A DNA stretch of 43,071 nt, from contig JAUXTN010000113.1 of the NCBI GenBank assembly GCA_030684355.1, forward strand, positions 1 to 43,071, given 5' to 3'. Below are positions 27,801 to 35,398 of the stretch, one piece after another. The DNA is from Pseudomonadota bacterium (GTDB lineage: Bacteria; Myxococcota_A; UBA796; SXON01). The notes under the pieces were generated by a model, which worked only from the letters and a program-made list of their open reading frames with translations, was not told the origin of the DNA and searched no databases. Position numbers and translations under genes: made by a program. Each line of letters begins with the position of its first letter. Positions within the stretch are counted from its first letter, which is position 1.

Positions 27801-28264
27801 CCGGGCCGGGCGTCGTCGAACGCGGAGAAGATGACGTTGTCGGGCTTGATGTCGCGGTGGAGGACGCCGCGCGCGTGGGCGTGGGCCAGCGCGGCGAGCA
27901 GGTCCAGGAGGAGGCGCCGGAGCTGGTTCCAGTTGCGCGCGACCGCGTCCTTCAGCGTGCCGCCGGAGCAGTACTCCATGGCGAGCCACGGCGTGTCCTG
28001 GCGCAGGCGCCCGCCCGACGCGGCCGCGGCGGCGGGGTCGACCACGCCATGGTCGAGCACGAGGATGACCCCGGGGTGGTCGAGCCGCGCGACGGCGCGC
28101 ACCTCGGCGAAGAACGCGTCGCGAAAGCGGGCGTCGTCCTCGCGGAGGAACTTGATGGCCACGGGCACGCCCTGCCGCGCGTGCACCCCACGCCACACCT
28201 CGCCCATCCCCCCCTGGGCAATGGGCGCGACGAGCTGGAAGGGGCCGAGCGTGACGACGGACAC
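24896..28264 (-). CDS. Serine/threonine kinase fused to ATPase and TPR-like repeats
   Basis: 1122 aa. The N-terminal kinase (about 5-290) is complete: GGMGEVW (18-24), K38 in VAIKFL, HRDIKPDN (136-143), DFG (160-162), GTPAYMAPEQ near 183. Residues about 320-620 are an AAA/STAND-like ATPase: the P-loop reads HGPAGSGTTR, with T356 where lysine is expected, while the Walker-B-like RLEDVQWGSDA is kept. The last 450 residues are Ala/Leu/Arg-rich helical repeats (TPR-like). This is the layout of myxobacterial multi-domain kinases. GTG 28264 is the best start because the kinase fold begins here. Loss of the P-loop lysine suggests a sensor or scaffold role for the middle domain. Confidence 0.9.
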   Translation of the reverse strand: MSVVTLGPFQLVAPIAQGGMGEVWRGVHARQGVPVAIKFLREDDARFRDAFFAEVRAVARLDHPGVILVLDHGVVDPAAAAASGGRLRQDTPWLAMEYCSGGTLKDAVARNWNQLRRLLLDLLAALAHAHARGVLHRDIKPDNVIFSAFDDARPGVKLTDFGLAFALEAEGRNRAVVTGTPAYMAPEQFRREWRNYGPWTDLYALGCLAWRLAAGDPPYGQKRPPEVLSMAHQELPLPAFKPRFDVPAGFVAWLGRLLEKDPARRLQRAADAAVALLTLDGSRDPGGLLPQDWRTAEPPRMPMRLVGAGLGLWTLRDVPMVGRETERDRLWDALQEVHRTWSARLVLLHGPAGSGTTRLAQWLCERAHEVGGAEVMVIEHAAPPQSTAADPAEALPAMVAQHLVTSALAPADVRARIESRLRAQGVTDSAEAKSLAELVCPTPADPDDTLGLDGPAERHALVRRVVERASAARPVIVRLEDVQWGSDALAFAAHVLRTQETHPAPILLVLTARAEALAERPVEALQLSELMGLGAVATWLEVRPLGDDEQVALIEGLLGLGGALADQVRARSGGNPAFAVKLVGDWVARGILEAGEDGFSLRPGARAELPDDLHATWAARLNRALASMGARATPARAVLEIAAALGPEVDEGEWRRACAAADLAIAPGLVEKLVQERLISPVERDEEELVWQFSHGMLRESIARGAVEAGRAAAAHRACAAILLDRHGTIALAERLGRHLLAAGAYEDALGFLMRAARERSTRGEFRAGFALLATREEALRGLGAPPSDPRWGEGRLLHAWLHLRQGQAVMAGQRADGILAEVRRHGWTTLLPDALLLSGEVALARGAPSRALELVQQARTLFERLGNERGAAGCGFALGALALQMGELNRASRLLQQAQVALLRAGDERRLADCVRLRAEAARRTGSLEVAEGLINEAQALYGRLQNKIGQAETVFIRAEIARNRGELEDAVGGYRAALRTLETAGSDDVGMPLVRLGMVLTVLDRPADARTVLDAARAHAERHEDPRLAGLALAARVSVDALLGDGPAFDAHLARAVALLDATDLVDPDIAEVMERAARKIGEPGRANAALRLAEAQWAALGRSEREANVRAWRGRMAAS

Positions 28265-28435
28265 GGCGGGAGCGTAGCGCACGGCGGGGGGGACGGGGGG
28301 CGGCGTACGCGCGGGGAGCGGGCGCGTCCCCGCCGAGGACGGCGGGGACCGGGCCCCTGTGGGCCGCACGGTCCACCTTCGGCCACGGGCCGAAGGTGGC
28401 TTTCGCGCGCCTGCGGCAGCCGCTTCGCTGCGGTT

Positions 28436-28475
28436 GGCGTGGAACGCGCTCCCTGCCGGGCGCGCGTTCCACGCC
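28436..28475. repeat. Inverted pair of half-parS words
   Basis: GGCGTGGAACGCGC (28436-28449) and GCGCGTTCCACGCC (28462-28475) form a 14-base inverted repeat with a 12-base spacer. Each arm contains CGTGGAAC or its complement GTTCCACG, the half-site of the parS palindromes nearby, but with the halves turned away from each other. Confidence 0.6.
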
Positions 28476-28872
28476 GAACCGGCCGCCAGGGGCGGCCGCC
28501 CGCCGGGTCCCTCGCGCGCGCGGTCGTTCCACGGGGTCGGGTGGTCGGGGCGGTGCCCGTCCGGATCGAGCGGGTGGTGCCCCGTGCGGCGCGGTCGCGC
28601 GGGACGAGCCGGGGGCGCTCGCGCGGGAAGCACCGGGGCGCTCGCCCTCCAGGCCCCGGCGCGTTCACGCGCGACGAACCGGGCGCCGGGCGCGGAGCCG
28701 TGCGGGCGCGAGGGGAGCTTCAACCACCCGGATCCCGGGTCGCGGGAGGACAGCGGGGCGCGAGCCGGAGCGGATCGCGGCTCCCTCCAGCGCGTTTCGC
28801 CCGTCCCGCGGGGTCGGTCGGGTCAGGCGCCGAGCCCGGGATCGTCCGCGACGGACCGACGCGCACGGGGCG

Positions 28873-28888
28873 TGTTCCACGTGGAACA
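28873..28888. promoter_or_regulatory. parS site 1 (ParB-binding centromere element)
   Basis: TGTTCCACGTGGAACA, a perfect 16-base palindrome. It matches the canonical parS TGTTTCACGTGAAACA at 14 of 16 positions, with a symmetric T-to-C/A-to-G change that I recall from the GC-rich parS of Myxococcus. ParB binds such sites for chromosome segregation. Confidence 0.85.
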
Positions 28889-28979
28889 GCCGGCGCCCCT
28901 CCGCCCGTCGCCCGTCCACCGCCGCCGGTCGCGCCCCGGTCGCGGACCGTGTCGCAGCCCGGTCGCGCCCGCCGGGGAG

Positions 28980-28995
28980 TGTTCCACGTGGAACA
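28980..28995. promoter_or_regulatory. parS site 2 (ParB-binding centromere element)
   Basis: A second TGTTCCACGTGGAACA, 107 bases from the first; flanking G (28979) and C (28996) extend the palindrome to 18 bases. No further full copy occurs in the window, so the two together are very unlikely to be chance. Confidence 0.85.
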
Positions 28996-29009
28996 CTGCC
29001 CCCGGGCCC

Positions 29010-29079
29010 GCGTGGAACCTCACCGCCGCGTGGAACCTCACCGCCGCGTGGAGCGCGTCGCCGCGTGGAGCGCGTCGCC
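29010..29079. repeat. Tandem array of half-parS-like units
   Basis: Two 18-base copies of GCGTGGAACCTCACCGCC (29010-29027, 29028-29045) are followed by two 17-base copies of GCGTGGAGCGCGTCGCC (29046-29062, 29063-29079). All four begin GCGTGGA(A/G)C, close to the right half of parS. The array ends 22 bases before the protease stop codon. Confidence 0.7.
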
Positions 29080-29101
29080 GCGGTCCGACGCGACCCCCGA
29101 C

Positions 29102-32005
29102 CTACCGCTCCACCCGCTCCCACCCGCTCGTCCCCGCGCGCAGCTCCGCCGTCGGCCAGTACTGCAGGTCCAGCTTGAGCGTGATCACCTGGGGCTTTCC
29201 GTCGAGGTCCACCGTCTTCAGGCGCACGGGGCCGCGGTCGGGGCGGTTCGCCACGGCGGCGAGGAAGGCGTCGAGCGTGGGGGTCGGCGTGCTGTCGACC
29301 GCGAGGATGCGGTGCGTGGGCCGGAGCTGGTAGCGGGATGCCGGCGAGCCGTACCAGGACCAGCTCACGTAGATGCCCTCGGGCTCGACGCCGAGGTCGG
29401 AGGACAGCGGCGAGTGGGGGGCGTGCAGGAGCGCGCCGGCCCACAGGAGCACGCGATCGACGCCCTCGCCGTCGCGGGGGACGGTCGCGAGCGGCACCGT
29501 CTGCTCCTTCCCGTCGCGCAGCAGGGTCAGCGTCAGGCTCTCCTTGGCGCCGTGGAGGTCCACGTCGCGGAAGCGGGTGACGGGCTTGCCGTCCACCGCC
29601 AGGAGGAGGTCCCCCTCGCGCAGGGCGGCGGCGGCGGGCGTTCCTGCCTCACGACGAACGACCCACAGGACCTGGCGGCGCATGGGGTCGGCTTCCACGA
29701 GCTTCTCCGCCCACTCGTTGGAGAGCCCGCGGTCCCGCGCCATCGCGAGGTTCATCGGCGCGAGCTCGAGCCCGAGGCTGCGCACGGTGGGGAGGGTGCC
29801 GGCCACGACGGGGTCCACCACGTCGCGAAGCACGTCCGTCGGGATGCCCCGGAAGAAGCCCTCCGGCTTGTCGCCGCGGTCCTCGACGAAGCTCGCCCAC
29901 AGCGCCTGCACGCGGCCCTGCTTGTCCGCGAGCACGCCGCCGACCACCGGCCCGGAGCGCTCGATGCTGACCACGTCGAGGTTGCGGTCGCGGAAGAACG
30001 GGGGGCGCGGCACGGAGAGCAGCATCGGCTCCTCCGCCGTCGCCTTGGTCTCCTGCTCGAGCACCTCCTGGCGCGGCGAGAGGCCGACGTGGAACGTGGT
30101 GTCGCCCTTCTCCAGGCCCTTCGTGGCAAGGCGCGCGCTCGCCACCGGGGTGCCGCCGAGCGCCGCGGGGTCGTACGAGAGGACCGCGAGGTTGTGGATC
30201 GGGTGGATGAATTCCACCTTGGCGGGCACGCGCACGGTGCCGGCGAAGGTGAGCGACACGTCGCCGAGCGCGATGGGGACGGTGTCGCGGTCGACCAGCA
30301 CGCGGCCGCGCGCGGCGTCGATGACGAGCCCCGTCCCGGAGAAGTTGCCGCCGTAGATGCCCTCGGCGCGGAACGGGACGTTGTTGGTCACCCACACGAG
30401 CGACGGCGCGAGGGCCTTGGCCGCCTTGCCGGAGACCTCGGGGAGCGCGCCGGTGGCCGCGGCGGAGGCGGTGGCCGCGGGCGGCGCCGCCGCGGTGACA
30501 CAGGGCCAGAGCCCGACGGAGTCGTCGCGGGTGCAGCGTTGCATGGGGAACCAACGCCGATCGATCGTGACCACGGAGACCTGCTCGCGCTTGGGCTCGC
30601 GGGGGTCGATCCACCGCACGGTGACCCGCGCCTGGTCGGCCTGCTTGCCGAGCGCGGCCTCGAGCGCGTCGAGGGTCTGGACGCGCTCGCTCCCGATGCC
30701 GGTGATGACGACATCGTCGGGGATGCCCGCGTTCGCGAACATGTACCCGGAGGCGGCGAGCCACACGCCCACGTCGAGCGGAAGCGTGTGGCTGCGCGCC
30801 AACTGGAGGGAGTAGGGGTTGAGCACCGCGCCGCCCACCTCGAGGTAGGTCGACGGGGTGACGGCGTGGAGGTCGACCACGGGGAGGGTGACCTTCACGG
30901 GGGTCCCGCCGCGCTCGATCTCGACGGCGATCGTGCCGCCCACGCGGTTGTCGACGAGCTCCTCCCACGGGATGAACGCCGTGGTGAGGGCCCCCTCCAC
31001 CCGCACGACGATGTCGCCCGGCTCGAGCTTTCCGAACGCGGGGCCGCCGGGGATCACCTGGTCCACCACCAGCATGCCGGTGCCGTCCGGGTTGGCCGCG
31101 CGCACGGCGGCCTCGGTGGCGTCGGTCAGGCCGAGGCGGCGCACCTCGTCGAACGGGCGGTGGCGGAACACGGATTCGACCGTGCCGCGCGGCACGGGCA
31201 TCCCCGCCTGGACCTTCTGCAGCGCGCGCACCACGCGGTCGAGCGGGAGGTAGAAGCTCGACGCCGCGCGGTTGCTGCCTCCCGCGTTGAGCGCGATGAC
31301 GTGGCCGTGCACGTCGAGGACCGGCGAGCCCGACGACCCGCCCGAGGTGCTCGACGCCGCCTGGTAGTAGAAGGTGTCGAAGTCGTTGAAGTTCCCGTCG
31401 CCGTAGCTCGGGGCGTCCCGGTCCAGCCGCGCGAGCGTGCCCTGGAGGATGGAGATCTTCTCGCCTGCGTCGTTGCCGACGACCCGCAGCTCCACGCCCA
31501 CCTTGGCGTGCCCGGGCTCCAGCGGGAGCGCGCTCGCCTGCATGAACCGGAGCGCCTTGGGGTCGAATTGATAGAACCCGAAGTCGTGCACCGGATCGCG
31601 GTAGAGCGCGCGGAGCGGCACTTCTTCGTGGTTGTAGAACACGGCCTCCGCCACCACGGGCCCCGGCTCGACGACGTGGCGGTTGGTGAGGATGATGCCG
31701 CGCTCGGCGTCCACCACGAACCCCGTGGCGACGGCGGAGGCCGCGCCCTCGGTGTCGAACGGGCGCGTCGCGCTGACCCGGATGGCCACGATGGAGGGCA
31801 CCACCCGCGCGAGCGTCGACTCCCAATCGGCCGGGAGCGCTCCCGCCTTGCCTGCCTTGTCCGTGGCCTTCCCGGACGGGGCGGCCGACGGCGAGGTGAC
31901 CGGGCTGGCGGCGGCGGCGCCGGTGGCCTCTCCCGGGCGGGCGGGCCGGGCGGGGGTGAGCGCGAACGCGGAGGCGAGGAGGACGGGGAGGAGGGGGGCA
32001 AGCAT
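29102..32005 (-). CDS. Nma111/Deg7-like double HtrA protease with PDZ domains
   Basis: 967 aa, exported (N-terminal hydrophobic segment 1-16, then a Pro/Ala/Lys linker). The first trypsin-like domain has all catalytic residues: H110 (LTNRHVV), D141 (DPVHDFGF), S225 (SGGSSGSPVL). PDZ-type regions follow (GTGMLVVDQVIPGGPAFGKL). A second protease-like half starts near residue 520 with NFSGTGLVIDAARGRVLVDRD: here His is replaced by Asp, the HDFGF motif becomes HNLAVLSY, and the Ser site is lost. Two active/inactive HtrA units with interleaved PDZ domains is the plan of yeast Nma111 and plant Deg7, and phrases such as ATGFVVD and VVGNDAGEK match Nma111 as I recall it. Probably periplasmic protein quality control. 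Confidence 0.88.
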   Translation of the reverse strand: MLAPLLPVLLASAFALTPARPARPGEATGAAAASPVTSPSAAPSGKATDKAGKAGALPADWESTLARVVPSIVAIRVSATRPFDTEGAASAVATGFVVDAERGIILTNRHVVEPGPVVAEAVFYNHEEVPLRALYRDPVHDFGFYQFDPKALRFMQASALPLEPGHAKVGVELRVVGNDAGEKISILQGTLARLDRDAPSYGDGNFNDFDTFYYQAASSTSGGSSGSPVLDVHGHVIALNAGGSNRAASSFYLPLDRVVRALQKVQAGMPVPRGTVESVFRHRPFDEVRRLGLTDATEAAVRAANPDGTGMLVVDQVIPGGPAFGKLEPGDIVVRVEGALTTAFIPWEELVDNRVGGTIAVEIERGGTPVKVTLPVVDLHAVTPSTYLEVGGAVLNPYSLQLARSHTLPLDVGVWLAASGYMFANAGIPDDVVITGIGSERVQTLDALEAALGKQADQARVTVRWIDPREPKREQVSVVTIDRRWFPMQRCTRDDSVGLWPCVTAAAPPAATASAAATGALPEVSGKAAKALAPSLVWVTNNVPFRAEGIYGGNFSGTGLVIDAARGRVLVDRDTVPIALGDVSLTFAGTVRVPAKVEFIHPIHNLAVLSYDPAALGGTPVASARLATKGLEKGDTTFHVGLSPRQEVLEQETKATAEEPMLLSVPRPPFFRDRNLDVVSIERSGPVVGGVLADKQGRVQALWASFVEDRGDKPEGFFRGIPTDVLRDVVDPVVAGTLPTVRSLGLELAPMNLAMARDRGLSNEWAEKLVEADPMRRQVLWVVRREAGTPAAAALREGDLLLAVDGKPVTRFRDVDLHGAKESLTLTLLRDGKEQTVPLATVPRDGEGVDRVLLWAGALLHAPHSPLSSDLGVEPEGIYVSWSWYGSPASRYQLRPTHRILAVDSTPTPTLDAFLAAVANRPDRGPVRLKTVDLDGKPQVITLKLDLQYWPTAELRAGTSGWERVER

Positions 32006-32111
32006 GCCGCACGTTTCTATCGCGGGCGCGGGGGTGCGCGGGGCGGCGGGGCCCCGCTTTGCGTCACGGTTCCTCACGAAGCGGCCCGTCGCGGTCGCGC
32101 GAGGGGCGCCG

Positions 32112-32537
32112 TCAGTCGGCGTAGGTCCCCTCCCAATCGAACTCGACCAGGCAGGGCGGGTCGAACACGATCTCCCACAGGACGCAGTCGCCCTGGAAGT
32201 CGGCGGTGAGGCGGGTCTCGCCCTCGAAGTCGGTGTCGGAGAGCATCGTGCCCTCGTCGTCCTGGACCGTCGCGAGCGCGCAGTTGTCGTCGAGTGGCAC
32301 GAGCCCGAAGCTCTCGCGGGTGAAGTCGGTGTCCTCCACCTCGAACACGAGGTCGTCGTCCGTGCCGTCGAGCTCGAAGACCAGCTCGTCCTCCTCCCAA
32401 GCCAGCTCGCCGGTGGTGTCCGCGGAGACCTGCCCGCCGTCGTAGAGGTTGCAGGTGTCGAGCTTGACCGGGTCGTAATCCAGGCCGTAGTCGCCCTCCT
32501 TCAGGCGGACACAGGCGACGAGCAGGACGAGCAACAT
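32112..32537 (-). CDS. Small acidic lipoprotein of unknown function
   Basis: 141 aa. Starts MLLVLLVACVRLKEG: a very short signal with lipobox Cys at 9. The mature part is Asp/Glu-rich and predicted all-beta, with Cys at four points (CNLYDGG, DNCAL, DCVLW, PPCLVEF) that may form two disulfides. No family recognised. It lies 106 bases upstream of the protease gene on the same strand. A longer in-frame start at 32609 would bury the signal, so it is not used. Confidence 0.72.
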   Translation of the reverse strand: MLLVLLVACVRLKEGDYGLDYDPVKLDTCNLYDGGQVSADTTGELAWEEDELVFELDGTDDDLVFEVEDTDFTRESFGLVPLDDNCALATVQDDEGTMLSDTDFEGETRLTADFQGDCVLWEIVFDPPCLVEFDWEGTYAD

Positions 32538-32560
32538 GGAATCTCCGACGCCGCCGCGTA

Positions 32561-32592
32561 GTCCGGCCTTCGCAGGCGCGCAAAGGCCGGAC
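32561..32592. terminator. Hairpin between two lipoprotein genes
   Basis: GTCCGGCCTT (32561-32570) and AAGGCCGGAC (32583-32592), a perfect ten-base stem with a 12-base loop. It lies just downstream of the minus-strand lipoprotein gene that ends at 32631 and upstream of the next one. Likely terminator, though without a T-run. Confidence 0.55.
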
Positions 32593-32630
32593 GGCGCGCC
32601 GACGACCATGGGAGGGGCGACCCGGCCTGC

Positions 32631-33596
32631 CTACTCGCAGGCGGTGTCGATCGCCAGGGCCGCGTGCCGCTCGCTCGGGACCGCCACGAGCCCGTCCTCG
32701 CCGAGGGTGCCGACGCCCCACCCGCCGCGGAGGCCGCGTTGCGCCAGGGACATCGCCGCGTGCAGCGTGCGGGGGTGCTGATACCAGGTGACCACCGCCG
32801 CGCCCCCGACGGCGCAGGCCTCGCCCGTCACGGGCTCGGTGGTGAGGAGGCCGTCGCCGTCGACGTCCTCGTAGGTGTACACGGTCAGCGCGGTGCCGAC
32901 GAACGCGATGTCTTCGAGCGCGGCGGTGGGGGGCGGCGCGGCGAGGGACACGCCCCAATCGAGGCGGAAGGGGCCGTCATACACGCTCGGCGCGCCCGCG
33001 ACGCTCGACATCACCGCGATGCGGCTGTCGGGGCCCACCGTCAGGCCGGTGAACCCGGCGAGGTCGAGGCCATCCAACCCGACGAGGTTCTCGTCCAGGT
33101 TGAGCACCTGTGTCATCGGGAGCCAGGTCACGTCGTCCTCGCCGTAGTTCACGGCGAGGTTCCAGCCGACCACCGCGCCGGCCGGCGGGTCGACGGGCAC
33201 GTAGACGAGGCGCGGCTCGGCGATGCCCAGGTACACGCTCGGGTTGCCACGGCGATCCGTGGCACGAACGGTGATGGCATAGGTGACCGGGTCGGCCGGA
33301 TCCAGGCGGTCGAGCGGCGGCGGCACGGCGGGGAGCGCGTTGCGGGTGGTCGCGTCGTCGATGACCTCGCTGACGAGGGGCACCCCGGCCCACACCAATT
33401 CGCCGGCCACCTCGCGGTAGGCGCGGATCTCCACGAACCCGTCCACGTCGGGGAGGGCGCTGTACACGTGGGTGGCCGCAGTGCGCGACACGGGCGCGCG
33501 GGCGTCGGCGCTGTCGGCAACGTCGACGGCCATATCCGGGGCCGAGGCTTGGGTCGGGTCGGGTGAGCAGGCGAGGAGGGAGAGGAAGATGAGCAT
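32631..33596 (-). CDS. Lipoprotein of unknown function
   Basis: 321 aa. Start ATG 33596 with GAGG five bases upstream opens into MLIFLSLLACSPD, lipobox Cys at 10. The mature protein is beta-rich with an early Ala/Asp linker (VDVADSADARAP), a segment ITVRATDRRGNPSVYLG, and an Asp-rich loop YEDVDGDGLLTTEP that resembles a calcium-binding loop. The last 60 residues (VVTWYQHPRTLHAAMSLAQ) are less typical. No family recognised; probably outer-membrane or cell-surface. Similar short lipoproteins occur on both sides. Confidence 0.78.
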   Translation of the reverse strand: MLIFLSLLACSPDPTQASAPDMAVDVADSADARAPVSRTAATHVYSALPDVDGFVEIRAYREVAGELVWAGVPLVSEVIDDATTRNALPAVPPPLDRLDPADPVTYAITVRATDRRGNPSVYLGIAEPRLVYVPVDPPAGAVVGWNLAVNYGEDDVTWLPMTQVLNLDENLVGLDGLDLAGFTGLTVGPDSRIAVMSSVAGAPSVYDGPFRLDWGVSLAAPPPTAALEDIAFVGTALTVYTYEDVDGDGLLTTEPVTGEACAVGGAAVVTWYQHPRTLHAAMSLAQRGLRGGWGVGTLGEDGLVAVPSERHAALAIDTACE

Positions 33597-33652
33597 GGAA
33601 GCCTCGGTTGTGACATCCCCTTCGGTAGGGGGGCGCCGAGACTTGAGGGAGA

Positions 33653-33674
33653 GGCGGGCAAAAGGATTGCCGCC
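33653..33674 (-). terminator. Hairpin after the F420/NADP-reductase-like gene
   Basis: GGCGGGCAA (33653-33661) and TTGCCGCC (33667-33674), a stem with one bulged G and a five-base loop, 17 bases past the stop at 33691 in the minus-strand sense. The minus strand reads TCCTTTTG around the loop. A smaller hairpin CCCCT/AGGGG (33617-33631) follows. Confidence 0.45.
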
Positions 33675-33690
33675 CTTCCCCTTGCCCGCG

Positions 33691-34374
33691 TCAGCGCACG
33701 ACGTGCACGTTGAACGTCGCGGTGCCCAGCCGCCCGTACAGACGCGTCCAGAGCAGGAGGTAGGCCTCCGTGCCACGCGCGTTCGTGATGTCACCCAAGT
33801 CGACGATATGGGTCCACCCAAACCAGGCCTGCAGCCACCCGGCCACCTGCTCGCGCGCTCCCGGGTCGTCGCCACACACGAACATGTCATGGGCGCCGTC
33901 GGCAAGCTGGTTTGGGTCGACCATGAGGTGCGCGCTCACCGTGTTGAGCGTCTTGACCACGCGCGCGCCCGGGAAGGCGCGCTGGATCTGCTCGCCGAGG
34001 GAGTCGGTGTTGGCCACCGACAGCGACGGCGGGAACCCCTTGGAGAAGTCGAGCGGGTTGGAGATGTCGAGCACGATCTTGCCGTCGAGGTTGGCCGCGC
34101 CCGCCGCCGTCAGGGCCGCGAGCGAGGCGCTGCCGCTGGTGGCGTTCACGACCACCTCCGCGCCGGCCGCGGCGTCCGCGAACGTGGCGACGCGGACGGC
34201 GGGGTGGGCCGCAGCCCACTCGGACATGCCGGGCTGGCCGAAGGAGCCCTTGGCCGTGCGGGCGAGGGTGGCGGCGGGGTCGCGCGTGCCGATGGCGACG
34301 GCGTGCCCGCGGGTGGCGAGGGCGGAGGCGAGGGTCTGGGCAACGATGCCGGTACCGAGGACGGCGATGTTCAT
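33691..34374 (-). CDS. NADP/F420-dependent oxidoreductase-like protein
   Basis: 227 aa. The N-terminus is a Rossmann dinucleotide-binding fold, MNIAVLGTGIVAQTLASAL, with IGTRDP after the second strand; the Arg and lack of an acidic residue there suggest NADP. The rest (VVNATSGSASLAAL, VLDISNPLDFSKGF, VVKTLNTVSAHLMVDP) fits the F420-dependent NADP reductase / FNO-like family (PF03807), which also contains many non-F420 enzymes. ATG 34374 follows CCGGAG with a C-rich spacer. No other F420 genes are in view, so NADPH-dependent reduction of an unknown substrate is the safer call. Confidence 0.82.
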   Translation of the reverse strand: MNIAVLGTGIVAQTLASALATRGHAVAIGTRDPAATLARTAKGSFGQPGMSEWAAAHPAVRVATFADAAAGAEVVVNATSGSASLAALTAAGAANLDGKIVLDISNPLDFSKGFPPSLSVANTDSLGEQIQRAFPGARVVKTLNTVSAHLMVDPNQLADGAHDMFVCGDDPGAREQVAGWLQAWFGWTHIVDLGDITNARGTEAYLLLWTRLYGRLGTATFNVHVVR

Positions 34375-34604
34375 GGGGGGCTCCGGGTGGCGGGGGCGAC
34401 CGCGCCGGACGAGGGTACACCCGGCCGCGGAGGCGTACCATTTCGCAGGGACCCATGCTCGGGCGCCGCGCGCGCCACGGCGCGCGCGACGCGTGCGGGG
34501 GCCCACCCCCGCAACGCCCCGGGGATCGCGTGGTTGACGGCGCGGCCCCCGACGCGCGGCCCCGACGCATTTTCCCTTTCGCCCGCGTCCCGCTCGTGGT
34601 TCAC

Positions 34605-35339
34605 ATGGGCATGCGCACCCCGCTCCGCCTCCTCGCCCTCCCCGTCGGCCTCCTCGTCCTCGCCTGCGCCGGCACCGGCGAGCCCGAGGCCCCCGTCGCG
34701 GCGGCCGACCAGGACGTGCGCGGCGTCTACGCCGTCACGTGTTCGGACGAGCTGACCCTCCGCCTCGACATCGGCGGCGCGGTCCAGGAGGCCACCGCCG
34801 GCCCCGACGAGGTCATCACCTTCAACGCGCCCGACGGCACCCCGCTCGAGCTCGACCTCGCCGCCTACTGCGCGGATCCCGCCGTGGTGTGCCCCAGCGA
34901 GGCGTGGCCCGCCACGGTCGCCATCGACCAGGACGACCCCACCGTGCTCGCGGACCTCCACACCCTCCGCGCGTGGGACGCCGAGACGCCCGGCACGGTC
35001 GTCGGCGGCGCCGTGGACCACCGGACCGACCAGCTCCTCTTCGGCCTCGACGGCGCCTCCGGCGGCAGCGGCAACTGCGCGGCGCTGGCGCTCTCGCTCG
35101 CGGGGGGCACGTTCTACTACCCGGACGCGGCCGCCGACACCGGGGACACCGGCTTTGACACCGCCGAGGACGCGCTCTCCGGCGGCGTGGCCGCGGAAGG
35201 GGGCGGCCCCGTCGGCATCGTGGACGGCGCGGTCGCCGTGGGCTGGGCCGGGCTGTGCGCCTGGAGCGGCCTCGCGGTGGCGGCGACCCTCTCGGTGGAG
35301 ACGCCCTACGAGGCGGTGCGCCTGGGATCGATCGAGTAG
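34605..35339 (+). CDS. Lipoprotein of unknown function with DTGDTG linker
   Basis: 244 aa from ATG 34605 (ATG 34611 is equally possible; neither has a clear ribosome site). Signal MGMRTPLRLLALPVGLLVLAC, lipobox Cys at 21. The mature part is beta-rich, with an early Cys (YAVTCSDEL), AAYCADPAVVC, and near the end the acidic linker AADTGDTGFDTAED that recurs in other secreted proteins here. A short shared segment, DLAAYCA versus DLAAFCA, links it to the next gene, so the two may be diverged paralogues. They are separated by 59 bases and probably co-transcribed. Confidence 0.75.
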   Translation: MGMRTPLRLLALPVGLLVLACAGTGEPEAPVAAADQDVRGVYAVTCSDELTLRLDIGGAVQEATAGPDEVITFNAPDGTPLELDLAAYCADPAVVCPSEAWPATVAIDQDDPTVLADLHTLRAWDAETPGTVVGGAVDHRTDQLLFGLDGASGGSGNCAALALSLAGGTFYYPDAAADTGDTGFDTAEDALSGGVAAEGGGPVGIVDGAVAVGWAGLCAWSGLAVAATLSVETPYEAVRLGSIE

Positions 35340-35398
35340 CGGACGGCTGGCACGAGCCTTGCTTTCTGGGTTGGGACCCCTTCGGCTCCGGAGCCCCC

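Larger units (their letters stand above)
28265..29101. other. Gene-free block with parS sites and hairpins
   Basis: 837 bases between the kinase start and the protease stop with no supportable gene. It holds, left to right: hairpin GTCCCCGCCG/CGGCGGGGAC (28326-28349), hairpin CCACCTTCGGCC/GGCCGAAGGTGG (28373-28399), a 14-base inverted repeat of half-parS words (28436-28475), a hairpin at 28481-28497, a lone GTTCCACG (28525-28532), the two parS palindromes, and four half-site tandem units at 29010-29079. Confidence 0.75.

Noticed and set aside
24671..32209. A 7.5-kb open plus-strand frame opposite the kinase and protease genes
   Set aside because: It is antisense to two well-supported genes, has no recognisable domain, is Arg/Gly/Glu-biased, and is expected from high third-position GC.
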